From: Salinisphaera sp. G21_0
GTDB lineage: Bacteria > Pseudomonadota > Gammaproteobacteria > Pseudomonadales > Endozoicomonadaceae
Length of the DNA stretch: 64,000 nt
Direction: 5' to 3'
NCBI RefSeq assembly: GCF_017744115.1
Contig: NZ_JAGHQW010000001.1
Location: 176,266 to 240,265 of the forward strand
Below the pieces are notes generated by a model. That model did no database searches. It was given only the letters and a program-made list of their open reading frames with translations, and was not told the origin of the DNA. How positions within the stretch are numbered: the stretch's first letter is position 1; each line of letters opens with the position of its first letter. Shown here one piece after another: positions 35,654 to 44,004 of the stretch. Both the position numbers and the translations under genes were made by a program.

Positions 35654-36199
35654 ATGAGCGACGCAGACCATCCGCTTTCTGTTTTATACAACAGGGTAAG
35701 GGCTTTTGAGCTGGTTCAATGCAGGATGAAGCATGAAAATATTCTTCAACGCGATCACCAGTCTCTGGATGTGATGTCTGAAGATCCTGCTTATAAGAGA
35801 GAGCCACTGTGTCATGCTGCCATCAGGGCCAGGCGACTTGGATGCGCTCATACGGGAGCACGCAGAGAGTTTTGCCGAATGCTGGACGAGTTCCCGGAAG
35901 CCTGGTTTGCAACTTCACAAATAGCAGGATGGAAAGAGCAGGTACATGCTGTCGAAGAAACCATTAACCAGGTAGATCGGCAGAAGAACATGGTTACTCT
36001 TGAATACGCCAGAGTGTCTATGCAAGGTTCAGCCCTCTCTGACGAACATCATCATCGGACATTGACTGATCTATCAGGCACCATTGAGCGGCTTAATGAC
36101 CAGCATGGCCTGTGTGTTGATCAGCTTCGGGTGATACAGGAGTCTATTCTGGCCGCCTTGTTGAGTGCTTCAGAGAAAAGGAAGGGGGAGAAAGCATGA
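35654..36199 (+). CDS. Hypothetical helical protein within the tailoring cluster
   Basis: I do not recognise it. The 181-residue product starts at ATG 35654 (AAGGA 11 bp before) and is all helix, with charged residues throughout: VLYNRVRAFELVQCRMKHEN, EETINQVDRQKNMVTLEYAR, LTDLSGTIERLNDQHGL. There is no metal motif or membrane helix. It lies 4 bp after the PhyH gene and its stop overlaps the next start (ATGA), so it is translated as part of the operon. It may be an accessory or scaffold protein for the oxygenases. Confidence 0.65.
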   Translation: MSDADHPLSVLYNRVRAFELVQCRMKHENILQRDHQSLDVMSEDPAYKREPLCHAAIRARRLGCAHTGARREFCRMLDEFPEAWFATSQIAGWKEQVHAVEETINQVDRQKNMVTLEYARVSMQGSALSDEHHHRTLTDLSGTIERLNDQHGLCVDQLRVIQESILAALLSASEKRKGEKA

Positions 36200-36789
36200 G
36201 GCAATTGCCGTTAAATTGCGAAGTTTATTACATTGCTGACTTTCTTGGCCCTGCAGAAGCAGAGTCGTTGTACCACGAAATTACGACAGGATTTGATGTG
36301 ACCAACAGAGTCATCATCATGGCTGATGGATCTGAAATAGTGACTGGAAATGGCAATTATCTGTTTTGCCATCCGGAGTTGACCTCTTTTAAGAAACTGC
36401 ATGAAACGTTCGGTGCCCGTGCTGCCTGGACAGATTCATTAATCGGCGTCAGGGAGCGGATTTACGAACAAACAGGTCATTGCTTCGATGTTGCCAGTTG
36501 TAATTATTATCAGGACGGGGCGGATTACATCGATTATCACCATGACCTACCGGCATTTGGCCCTACAGATCATATTGCTTCGCTCTCCCTCGGGGCGGAG
36601 AGAGAGTTTGTGCTTCGAAGCCTTGATGATCCCACGAAGGTTCACTCCCTGGTCATGGCTTCCGGTAGTCTGATATTTATGGGGGAAGGGTGTCAGGAAC
36701 GCTTTGAACACAGCGTGCCGCCAGATCTACATTGCACCAAACCCCGGTTAAATCTGTCTTTCAGAAAATACCGCGGACAGAGTAATTGA
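36196..36789 (+). CDS. AlkB-like 2OG-Fe(II) oxygenase
   Basis: The 197-residue protein has the AlkB-family signature: NYYQDGADYIDYHHDLPAFG (iron ligands His and Asp of HxD), IASLSLGAEREFVLR, SGSLIFMGEGCQERFEHSVP (distal His) and the closing RLNLSFRKY, whose Arg residues hold 2-oxoglutarate. AlkB itself repairs alkylated bases, but many relatives act on proteins or small molecules. Operon position after PhyH and next to sulfotransferases argues for a tailoring rather than a repair role; this is inference. It overlaps the previous gene by 4 bp. Confidence 0.83.
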   Translation: MRQLPLNCEVYYIADFLGPAEAESLYHEITTGFDVTNRVIIMADGSEIVTGNGNYLFCHPELTSFKKLHETFGARAAWTDSLIGVRERIYEQTGHCFDVASCNYYQDGADYIDYHHDLPAFGPTDHIASLSLGAEREFVLRSLDDPTKVHSLVMASGSLIFMGEGCQERFEHSVPPDLHCTKPRLNLSFRKYRGQSN

Positions 36790-36849
36790 GGCTTCGTTGA
36801 GAGTGGGGAGTCAAACAAACTTCAGCCAGGCCTGCTCTGTCAACAGGCC

Positions 36850-38433
36850 CTAATTAATCTTCAATAATTGATAGCCAGGTTTTTCACTGGTCTCATACTT
36901 GAGTTGTATGGTCTTCACAGGTTGGTCATGTTGGTACTGAAGGGTTTCTGGCCTATTCAGACTGCACTCATAGTTTCCCAGAGCCATATCTCCATAGACC
37001 TGAATATGCGTTTCCAGTATCACAGAATCCAGGTGCTGATTCTGATTGAGCCTGAATGTTTTATCCAGGGCATCTTCAGATCCTCTGCAAAGCGCGCGTG
37101 CAGTCTCCTGCTTGAGCTGGCTGACCTCTCCCAGATGGGTTGTGGTGTGATCATCATAAACGGCAAAGGCATTGATGGTCACGCTTTCAGGTATTAGGCA
37201 TCCGTCGTTTTTCAAAGTATTGACCAGATTGCTGAAAATACTGACCTGGCACTCATCGACAAGAGCGGCCTTCATGGTTTCTGAAATAATGAGGTCATAG
37301 GACTCCTCTGGCTGCCAGTCACAGGCATTGGCGCACACGAACTGACTGGCGAAAGCCTCAAGGCCTGTCAGTTGAAGAATTTGCTTAAGGGTGTCGATGG
37401 AAAACGGGTGAATGTCCAGAAATGTGACTGAAACCCGATTGGCGTCCAGTAATGGCAGTAACGGTAACAACAGGGTAGCGAAAGGACCTGTGCCTGCGTA
37501 GAGGATATTTATGTTGCCCTGAGTCTCCAGCCTGTCGCAGATGGCTTGATGAATCCCCGTGATAAAGCGTGCCGATCGGAGTTGCTCGGCCGCACATTTA
37601 GCAGCGCTCAGTGGTGAGATGGCTCTGCCATTTCCGGTTTGCGTGAATTCATCGTTGGCTGGCATGGTAAGCTGCATATCCATGCCAATAAGGTCAGATA
37701 ACCCGCTCATAAACGACAGGAGCTTTCTTCGGAGCTGGTCATGGGATGCGGACTCATGATCCAGCATGGTCTGACCGATACTGGCTATCCAGGCCTGTCG
37801 CTGAGGAATATCGAGTTCATCAAGCTTTACCGAGTCTGGAATACCAATCAGGTGTTGCAGCCATTCATTGCTGAGGCAGTCAATGACCAGATGAATCCGT
37901 GGGGTATCGCTGTTGTTTGCCACAGAATGGGGTTCATCTGCATTCAGATACCAGAGCTCTCCTTCCAGGATATGGATCTCCTCACCGGCAATGGTAAAGG
38001 ACACATCGTTATTACTGAACAGGCAAAGATGCAGGCGTACCTGACCTTTTGAAAAGCAGAGGTCCTGATCCCTGTGAGTTCGGATCATGGCTCCGGGTTC
38101 CAGTTTCATCAGTCTTGCTGACAGAACACCACAGCGTAGCTGTTGCAGTAGAGTCTCTACACCGGGTAGCTGCCGGATGATCGGGTAGTTTATGTAATGT
38201 TCGGGATCATGGTCGGATATCTGAAATGCCTGAAGGATCGGATGGGCATCGCGATGGCAGATCAGCCCGCGCAGTGGAAGAACCTGCCACTCACCGTTAT
38301 AGTCACGTTGATTGACATGCTCAATCCAATGTTCATTTTCAAGAGTCTTCAGCGTATCCCGCTGCAGGCTGGCAAAATCCTGAATAGTAAAATGCAGCTT
38401 TTTATAGGGTACATCCGGTAGTAAGTCTTTCAT
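36850..38433 (-). CDS. Fusion of aspartyl/asparaginyl beta-hydroxylase-like oxygenase and SAM methyltransferase
   Basis: 527 residues with two enzymes. Residues about 90-200 form an Asp_Arg_Hydrox jelly roll: LMKLEPGAMIRTHRDQDL (HxD), VRLHLCLFSNNDVSFTI, GELWYLNADEPHSVANN (distal His) and RIHLVID. Residues about 300-527 form a class I methyltransferase resembling the PRMT type: INILYAGTGPFATLLLPLLP (SAM loop), VTFLDIHPFSID, then YDLIISETMKAALVDE and a beta-rich C-terminal part. It could hydroxylate and methylate the same substrate. It points away from the AlkB-like gene (convergent). Its methyltransferase half is a paralogue of the protein at 42021-43340. Confidence 0.83.
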   Translation of the reverse strand: MKDLLPDVPYKKLHFTIQDFASLQRDTLKTLENEHWIEHVNQRDYNGEWQVLPLRGLICHRDAHPILQAFQISDHDPEHYINYPIIRQLPGVETLLQQLRCGVLSARLMKLEPGAMIRTHRDQDLCFSKGQVRLHLCLFSNNDVSFTIAGEEIHILEGELWYLNADEPHSVANNSDTPRIHLVIDCLSNEWLQHLIGIPDSVKLDELDIPQRQAWIASIGQTMLDHESASHDQLRRKLLSFMSGLSDLIGMDMQLTMPANDEFTQTGNGRAISPLSAAKCAAEQLRSARFITGIHQAICDRLETQGNINILYAGTGPFATLLLPLLPLLDANRVSVTFLDIHPFSIDTLKQILQLTGLEAFASQFVCANACDWQPEESYDLIISETMKAALVDECQVSIFSNLVNTLKNDGCLIPESVTINAFAVYDDHTTTHLGEVSQLKQETARALCRGSEDALDKTFRLNQNQHLDSVILETHIQVYGDMALGNYECSLNRPETLQYQHDQPVKTIQLKYETSEKPGYQLLKIN

Positions 38434-38499
38434 TGAAACGGCACTTCCCTGCGTTATTTTGAATCTGGTGGGGGTGTCACTCTCTCAGTATGCTTATGG

Positions 38500-38739
38500 C
38501 TATTGAGATTGTCGAAGCAATTCAAGTTCCGAATAGTGTTCTTCAATACGGTGCAGCTGATGATTGATTTCTTTGGGCATCGCCAGCCGCTCATCTTCTT
38601 CATAGCTGAAGACGGGTTGTTTGGAATGTCGCTGCTGACGATGCTTCATTTTTTCCAGAGTTTTCTTTAGCGATACTGGATACCAGCCAAGATCGGGCAA
38701 GAAGTTATTATCCATATTCTTTTGATCATCCATTGTCAT
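38500..38739 (-). CDS. Small hypothetical protein
   Basis: The 79 residues (77 if the second ATG is used) are polar and basic in the middle: LGWYPVSLKKTLEKMKHRQQ, RHSKQPVFSYEEDERLAMPK, then a C-terminal helix HRIEEHYSELELLRQ. No family is known to me. The gene lies between the fusion enzyme (66 bp, same strand) and a divergent PhyH gene. Good coding character and context make it credible; it could be the peptide substrate or an accessory factor, but there is no direct sign of either. Confidence 0.5.
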   Translation of the reverse strand: MTMDDQKNMDNNFLPDLGWYPVSLKKTLEKMKHRQQRHSKQPVFSYEEDERLAMPKEINHQLHRIEEHYSELELLRQSQ

Positions 38740-38800
38740 CTATTAGCAGACTGTTATTCTGATAATTGCTTAACAAGCCAGTAAAGGATTACCGCCTGAA

Positions 38801-39739
38801 ATGCCCATTTTTGCAACTCAACCTGCACAGAAACAGCAACTGTTAAAAGACGGTTATGTCCATTTGCCATCAGCATTACCAGAGACACTTCTGGAGCACT
38901 GGCGAGATCTCGCAGCACGACTGGAGCAGGATGCCCTGCGGGCACATGCAAGATCCGATACTTTGCATGGTGCCTGTGTGATAGATGATCCGGTCGGGCC
39001 CAGGCTGATGCGTTTTGATGATGTACTGGCGGCTGATCCCGAAGCCGTTCTGGATCTACTCGCCTGTCCGGCGATGATGGCTGTAGCCCGTGAGTTTGGT
39101 GGGGAAGGAACGGTCCCTGTACAGATGGATATTCTGTACAAACAGCAGCACCCTCATCCTGTTGTTCTCTGGCATCAGGGGGCTCAGCATCCCAGGGGGT
39201 ACCCATATTTGAATGTTGGGGTTTATCTGGATGATGCACTGGAAGGTGATGGTTGTCTGCGATATGTGCCCGGTACCCAGCATGAGTTACAGGATATCTG
39301 TGGCCTGTCGGCACAGTATGGATGGGACATTCCCGGTACTATAGAACAACCGGCCAGGGCAGGGGATATCTTGATTCAGGACATGATGATTCTGCACGGT
39401 TCACAGCCAAAGTTGACCCCTGGTGTTCGTCGTACCATTTATATAGAACTGCGTCCGGTAGCAGGTATTCAGGAAAGCGAGGTTTATTCCAGAGAGTGGA
39501 TTGAACTCAGGAAGCGCTGGATGGCACTTGTTTTGCAAAGAGCGGAATCAGGACATTGGCCAGACCGCTGGCTCAGGCAGATACCCCGTGACCCTGGCAC
39601 CGTTGAAGACGTGGTTAGGGCGATAATGGCGCGTCGTGAAGCACCTATACCGGCGGTTTATTGCCATCAGCCGGTAGTGACAAAGGACTATCCGGTCAAC
39701 GCCAGTGCTTCTGCCAGTGGCGACAAGTGCTCTGCATAA
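38801..39739 (+). CDS. Phytanoyl-CoA dioxygenase family protein 2, with H-Q-G in place of H-x-D
   Basis: The 312-residue protein has the PhyH fold markers: GYVHLPSALPETLLEHW at the start, YLNVGVYLDDALEGDGCLRY with PGTQHE, GDILIQDMMILHGSQPKLTP (distal His199) and RRTIYIELRP (2-oxoglutarate Arg). At the first metal site the sequence is LWHQGAQHP: His125-Gln126-Gly127, where hydroxylases have Asp in the third place. Loss of that carboxylate, to Ala or Gly, is the hallmark of Fe/2OG halogenases, where chloride takes the open site. A decayed or non-enzymatic protein is the alternative. The 3' end overlaps the convergent TPR-sulfotransferase gene by 52 bp. Confidence 0.8.
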   Translation: MPIFATQPAQKQQLLKDGYVHLPSALPETLLEHWRDLAARLEQDALRAHARSDTLHGACVIDDPVGPRLMRFDDVLAADPEAVLDLLACPAMMAVAREFGGEGTVPVQMDILYKQQHPHPVVLWHQGAQHPRGYPYLNVGVYLDDALEGDGCLRYVPGTQHELQDICGLSAQYGWDIPGTIEQPARAGDILIQDMMILHGSQPKLTPGVRRTIYIELRPVAGIQESEVYSREWIELRKRWMALVLQRAESGHWPDRWLRQIPRDPGTVEDVVRAIMARREAPIPAVYCHQPVVTKDYPVNASASASGDKCSA

Positions 39740-40974
39740 TGTTCCCAGCGTCCTATTGATGAATGGTATAGCGGCCTGCGGACCTGCAGGTCGCTGGCGG
39801 TAGAAACAGGTCTTGGGTTCTTATGAAATAGCAGACACTGTTCATCCCACTCAAGGTTGCAGTAATCAATAATCTGTCGGCTGATTTTTTCAGGGTTGGC
39901 AACCAGTGCTTCGTACTGAATCTCAAGCATTGAGACAGGCAGCACCCTGCGCCAATGATTCATTAGCCGCTCATAGGCTTTATAGTACTCCCCAATTTCC
40001 TGCAGGTCATAGCTGAAATACTGTCCGGTATGAAACCAGGTTTGGAAGCAGGAGAGGCCGATGTCCATTGGGTTACGTCGACAGTGAATGATTTTTGCCC
40101 TGGGAAACAGGGTAGCTATCAGCCCGAGGAAAAGATAATTATCCAGTTTTTTATTGGTGATGTTGGTTTTATCCGGTGCAATAGACTGCAGCTGTTCAAG
40201 ATACTGGCTGCCCAACAGGCGAATGGCTGCTTCATCCAGCGCAGCCAGTGATTCAAACACCGCGTCTTTTTGAACGATGCCTGACAGCAGGGTATCCAGC
40301 AGTGGAGTTTCTCCACCACCGTGTGCCAGTGGGTGTGATGCGATGATTTGTTCGATCAGTGTTGAGCCAGAGCGAGGCAATCCGATGATGAAAATAGGTG
40401 TTTCTGCAGACAATGCCTCGCACTCTTTCTGTTCATCAAAATAGTGCTGGTTGAATATTTCTATAATCGAATCAAACATGGCAGATTCTTTTTTACTGCT
40501 GTAATTGATTCGACTGCGCTGTAGGCTGTTACCCTCAGCATTATGAAAAAATGCATCGCTGTATAAGTTCAGATGATTATAGACAATGGCAAGAGTCAAG
40601 TGGAGAAACTGACGGTCTGTTTCTGGAAGATCCGGATGTTGCAGAAACCAGCGTATATTGTCTATCTCGGTGCTCGTGAGTGAAGGCTGAAGTTGAACCA
40701 GGTTAAAATAGGCAATCCCTGAAGATGGTGTTAAAGAAACAAGCTGTCTGAATGTTTCAGCTGCCTTTGAAGTTTGTCCCTGTTCTCTTAATGTCACCCC
40801 CAGGTTATTCAATGCGCCAGTATGATAAGGGTTGATGGCCAGTACTTGTTGATAATGCTCCATCGCGGCCTGGTAATAACCCTGTTTCTGGAATAAAAGC
40901 CCCTGACTGAAAGCATGCTGCTCGAGATCAGAGGGTGGCGATAACGAATGAATGGATAAATGCTGGAGAGTCAT
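39688..40974 (-). CDS. TPR-sulfotransferase fusion protein
   Basis: 428 residues. Residues about 20-120 hold tetratricopeptide repeats (FSQGLLFQKQGYYQAAMEHY, TGALNNLGVTLREQGQTSKA). Residues about 190-410 are a sulfotransferase: IFIIGLPRSGSTLIEQIIAS (5'-PAPS loop), ALGG-type GGGETPLLD, AKIIHCRRNPMDIGLSCFQ (3'-phosphate block) and VRRPLYHSSIGRWEHY. This layout is shared with bacterial TPR-containing relatives of tyrosylprotein sulfotransferases, so protein or peptide sulfation is plausible. PAPS would come from the nearby APS kinase. It is the last gene of a four-gene minus-strand run starting with the collar protein. Confidence 0.87.
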   Translation of the reverse strand: MTLQHLSIHSLSPPSDLEQHAFSQGLLFQKQGYYQAAMEHYQQVLAINPYHTGALNNLGVTLREQGQTSKAAETFRQLVSLTPSSGIAYFNLVQLQPSLTSTEIDNIRWFLQHPDLPETDRQFLHLTLAIVYNHLNLYSDAFFHNAEGNSLQRSRINYSSKKESAMFDSIIEIFNQHYFDEQKECEALSAETPIFIIGLPRSGSTLIEQIIASHPLAHGGGETPLLDTLLSGIVQKDAVFESLAALDEAAIRLLGSQYLEQLQSIAPDKTNITNKKLDNYLFLGLIATLFPRAKIIHCRRNPMDIGLSCFQTWFHTGQYFSYDLQEIGEYYKAYERLMNHWRRVLPVSMLEIQYEALVANPEKISRQIIDYCNLEWDEQCLLFHKNPRPVSTASDLQVRRPLYHSSIGRWEHYAEHLSPLAEALALTG

Positions 40975-41015
40975 GATGTTTTTAGAACTTGATTTTACCT
41001 GATGTCAATTCAGTG

Positions 41016-41957
41016 CTACGAAAACTGCATGCCGGCATCCAGATTGAAGCGTTCGGCAAATGCCAGTCCACTGAAGAGACCTTCAGTGACCATGATGATA
41101 TCCAGCCGCAGAGCCCCATCCACTGTGGCTACGATCATGCCTTCGGGTTCACCAATATGCAAAATGGTGCCGGGCTCAACGCCATACTTTGGGTGTGCTA
41201 CGGAGGTGGCCTGCATCAGTGCAATGTGTGATTGCCGCCAGATTACCACGGCCCCATTAAACTGGGGATTACCAGCCTTGGCCATGGCCGATATTTCAGC
41301 GCTGGTCATGGCGTTCCAGTCAACGACAAGGTCTTCCGGTTTCGGCATGGGGGCCAGCGTCGGTTCACCTTCCTGAGGTACAGGGTGAAGCTCTTCAGAG
41401 GCAAGCTTCTCCAGAAACTCCAGAATCAAACCGGGAGCCTGGGCTGCCATGGTATTGGCAAGGGTATTCAGCGTGTCTCTGTCGTGGATTGGCAACGGTT
41501 GCTGAAGAACAATGTCACCGCTATCGGCTTCATCTTCCGTTTGAATAATGGTCAGGCTGGTTTGTGTTTCACCGTTGCGGATCTGCCAGTAGAGTGGCAT
41601 GGCACCGCGGTATCTGGGCAGAGGGGAAGCGTGCAGATTATAAAGACCGAAACGAAAGGCCTGTCGGATACTGCCTGGGAGCAAACTGGGAAAGGTATAG
41701 ATCAATCCGGCGTCGGCCTGCCACTGATCAATGACCGGCAGAATGTGGTCGGGTTGCTCATTCAGGTAGACCTGAAAAGGGATACCTGCCTGCTGCAGTT
41801 GCTGTACCAGATGCTGAGTACCCGGCTCCTGCCGGTTTGGAACGATCACGCCAGCCAGCTGCCCGGTTTGCAGCAATTGGTTAATGGCTGGAATAACGAT
41901 CATGCTGGAGGCAAATAGAACCAGTTTGTTTTTTTTATTGAGATGGCGCACGGGCAT
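41016..41957 (-). CDS. Formyltransferase family protein
   Basis: The 313-residue protein is related to methionyl-tRNA formyltransferase: LYNLHASPLPRYRGAMPLYW (catalytic Asn and His), then TIIQTEDEADSGDIVLQ (the catalytic Asp lies in this block) and a C-terminal barrel-like part (NPQFNGAVVIWRQSHIALM). N10-formyltetrahydrofolate is the expected donor. It is a stand-alone paralogue among tailoring enzymes, so an amino group on a sugar or peptide is a likelier acceptor than Met-tRNA. AAAGGT precedes the ATG. Context: between a methyltransferase and a sulfotransferase on the same strand. Confidence 0.8.
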   Translation of the reverse strand: MPVRHLNKKNKLVLFASSMIVIPAINQLLQTGQLAGVIVPNRQEPGTQHLVQQLQQAGIPFQVYLNEQPDHILPVIDQWQADAGLIYTFPSLLPGSIRQAFRFGLYNLHASPLPRYRGAMPLYWQIRNGETQTSLTIIQTEDEADSGDIVLQQPLPIHDRDTLNTLANTMAAQAPGLILEFLEKLASEELHPVPQEGEPTLAPMPKPEDLVVDWNAMTSAEISAMAKAGNPQFNGAVVIWRQSHIALMQATSVAHPKYGVEPGTILHIGEPEGMIVATVDGALRLDIIMVTEGLFSGLAFAERFNLDAGMQFS

Positions 41958-42020
41958 TAAACGACCTTTTGCATTTATTGGTTTTAGGCTCTGTTGACAT
42001 AAGGTGTTGAAATCGATGTT

Positions 42021-43340
42021 TCATGCTTTAACGGGCAAAAAACCGGGCAATCCATTCAGTCGATAATAGAAGGTCAGCTGGTCGCCACTGTTTACCAGCA
42101 GATCCCCGGGCTTTGGCTCTGTGGGGACAAAGTTGATGCAGGCCTGCATATCGGGCAGTGGGTGAGTGATTCCTGAATCATACTCACCAATGATCTCCTG
42201 ATCTTCACCGTTGTCACCGGTAATTACCCGGGTGCAGATCATCATGATCGGGTGCTTCATATGCTCAGGCAGTTCCGGCAGGGTTACCGTGCCGCACTGA
42301 ATCAGGCTGGTAAACTCATCAATCACCTGTTCCGGTAAATTGCGCAGGCTTTCCAACGTCAGGCTGAGAATCTCCCCAAGATCGATACGGCGTTCAAGGG
42401 TTTCCTGACTCATATTGGCGGCAAAAACCTGGCCGGATTTATCCTGCCACTGATCGTTATACTCCTGCTGACCTTCATTGATGACTGCCCGCAGGCTTAC
42501 CTCACGGGGAATGAAAAAACCGCCTGGCTCTATCCGGCTGGCAAAATGTCTGGCCAGAGCCAGATGCCCCTCGCGGCTGAAACCGTGCTGCATGGCTTCG
42601 AGCACCACAATGTGAACAGGCTCGGAGGTTTCATACATGCAGCCGTCCAGCAGCTGGATATCACGAATAAAGGGGGTAATCTGCAGTGCATCCACCTGAG
42701 CATGCAGGCTGGCCACCGCACCGGGCTGCATATCAATCAGCGTGATTTGCAAATCCTGCCCGCTGTAAAGTCCCAGTTGCTGGTAATAGGCGATCAGCGG
42801 CAACAGAAGGGGAGCCAGAGGACCGCAGGCAGGATAGACAATATGCAAAGGTCCGGGCGTATGTTTAACCAGTTTGGCAACTGCATGATTGATGGCCCGG
42901 ATAAAAGCCCGTACGCGCAGGCTGTCTTTCTGGGTGGTAATGCCGTAGTCCGGTGACATGACCAGCCCGTGTCGCCCGATATACTGTCGTTTACGTAACG
43001 CCGATGATATGTCACAGCCGTTATAGATGTTGTGCTGGTGCTCAAACAGTTTTTCCAGCTTGAAATCCAGGCTGGTTTTATCCAGCGGCTGTTGCAGAAT
43101 CTCTCTGACTGTGGCTACTGCGCAGGTCAGAAGGCTCTCGGTTTTTTCTGTTGGTTCAACTGCCGCTGGCTGTGTGTTCTGAGAAACACCGGCCAATTGC
43201 CCACGCAGAATGTCGTTGAGGGTACCGGTTATCGATGCTGTGTCTGCATAGGTCGTGGCTGGCGGTGGCACAGGTTGGCTTTTACTCATGGCTTTCCCGG
43301 TTTTTCTGTTGAAGGCCGGAGAATCTCCGACCATTTTCAT
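42021..43340 (-). CDS. PRMT-like SAM-dependent methyltransferase
   Basis: About 439 residues from ATG 43340; TTG at 43385 and ATG at 43289 (preceded by GGGAAAG) are alternative starts. A Pro/Thr-rich beginning leads to the catalytic part: LHIVYPACGPLAPLLLPLIA (SAM loop), ITLIDMQPGAVASLHAQVD, VHIVVLEAMQHGFSREGH and RIEPGGFFIPREVSL, followed by a beta-rich C-terminal domain. The position of EAMQ corresponds to the acidic loop of protein arginine methyltransferases. It is paralogous to the methyltransferase half of the fusion at 36850-38433. It directly follows the collar gene, so the collar protein is one possible substrate. Confidence 0.8.
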   Translation of the reverse strand: MKMVGDSPAFNRKTGKAMSKSQPVPPPATTYADTASITGTLNDILRGQLAGVSQNTQPAAVEPTEKTESLLTCAVATVREILQQPLDKTSLDFKLEKLFEHQHNIYNGCDISSALRKRQYIGRHGLVMSPDYGITTQKDSLRVRAFIRAINHAVAKLVKHTPGPLHIVYPACGPLAPLLLPLIAYYQQLGLYSGQDLQITLIDMQPGAVASLHAQVDALQITPFIRDIQLLDGCMYETSEPVHIVVLEAMQHGFSREGHLALARHFASRIEPGGFFIPREVSLRAVINEGQQEYNDQWQDKSGQVFAANMSQETLERRIDLGEILSLTLESLRNLPEQVIDEFTSLIQCGTVTLPELPEHMKHPIMMICTRVITGDNGEDQEIIGEYDSGITHPLPDMQACINFVPTEPKPGDLLVNSGDQLTFYYRLNGLPGFLPVKA

Positions 43341-43356
43341 TGGAAGATTCTTACGA

Positions 43357-44004
43357 TTAATTTCTGGGAGGGTAAAGGCCGTCAAGACAAATGATATAAT
43401 GGATGCCTAAGCTGGGCTGCATAATATAAAAAGGCTGATTGCCTCCTGTGTTACCAATGGTGACGGTGCCACCGGTAATGCCGCCACCACCAGTTACCGT
43501 TACATCAACTTCTACAGCATCTTGAGCCATCGTTTTGTCGGAAGTGCTGGAAAAGCTGTTTTCAGCCAGTGTCAGCCCATTTTTTGCCGTTGCCCAATAG
43601 TTTCCGCTGGCCTTATCGGCATTTCCCTCACCATCATGTGCTTTTACGGTTGCAGTTGCAGTTGCAGATATTGGTTGTCCTGAACCACCGCCTGTGGGGT
43701 AAAATTGCGCATCATGTGAGTGATTTGGAATCTGAGTAGTGTTCAATAGGACGCGTTCGCTTCCTACCAGCTGGCCTGAGAGAGAAGGCGAAAGTCCCGG
43801 CCCGTGACCTGCTCCACGAGCGACTCTTCCCCTCAGGTCAGGTAGACCAAAATTGGTTCGTCCATCCCCGCCGAATTGGGTTCCCAGTAATGAAAAAAGC
43901 GCTGAGTTCTGACTGATGGCCAGCAGTTGACCCTCACAAAATGCCCAGTCTCTGGGGCTAAAAATTCCGCCAAAAGAGATAATGCCGCCTGTGTAAAAAT
44001 CCAT
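43357..44004 (-). CDS. Phage tail collar domain protein (MdpB-type)
   Basis: The 215 residues begin DFYTGGIISFGGIFSPRDWA, followed by FCEGQLLAISQNSALFSLLG, TQFGGDGRTNFGLPDLRGRV and IPNHSHDAQF, ending FYIMQPSLGIHYIICLDGLY. This is the collar fold of phage tail fibres and of chromosomal so-called microcystin-dependent proteins, which occur outside prophages. No other phage gene is near, so it is a chromosomal MdpB-type protein, perhaps displayed on the surface. It starts the minus-strand run collar-methyltransferase-formyltransferase-sulfotransferase and is divergent from the giant surface protein. Confidence 0.9.
   Translation of the reverse strand: MDFYTGGIISFGGIFSPRDWAFCEGQLLAISQNSALFSLLGTQFGGDGRTNFGLPDLRGRVARGAGHGPGLSPSLSGQLVGSERVLLNTTQIPNHSHDAQFYPTGGGSGQPISATATATVKAHDGEGNADKASGNYWATAKNGLTLAENSFSSTSDKTMAQDAVEVDVTVTGGGGITGGTVTIGNTGGNQPFYIMQPSLGIHYIICLDGLYPPRN

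Noticed and set aside
43357..44004. Reading the collar-domain gene as evidence of a prophage
   Set aside because: No other phage gene is adjacent, and chromosomal MdpB-type proteins outside phages are known; the prophage debris is 33 kb away.
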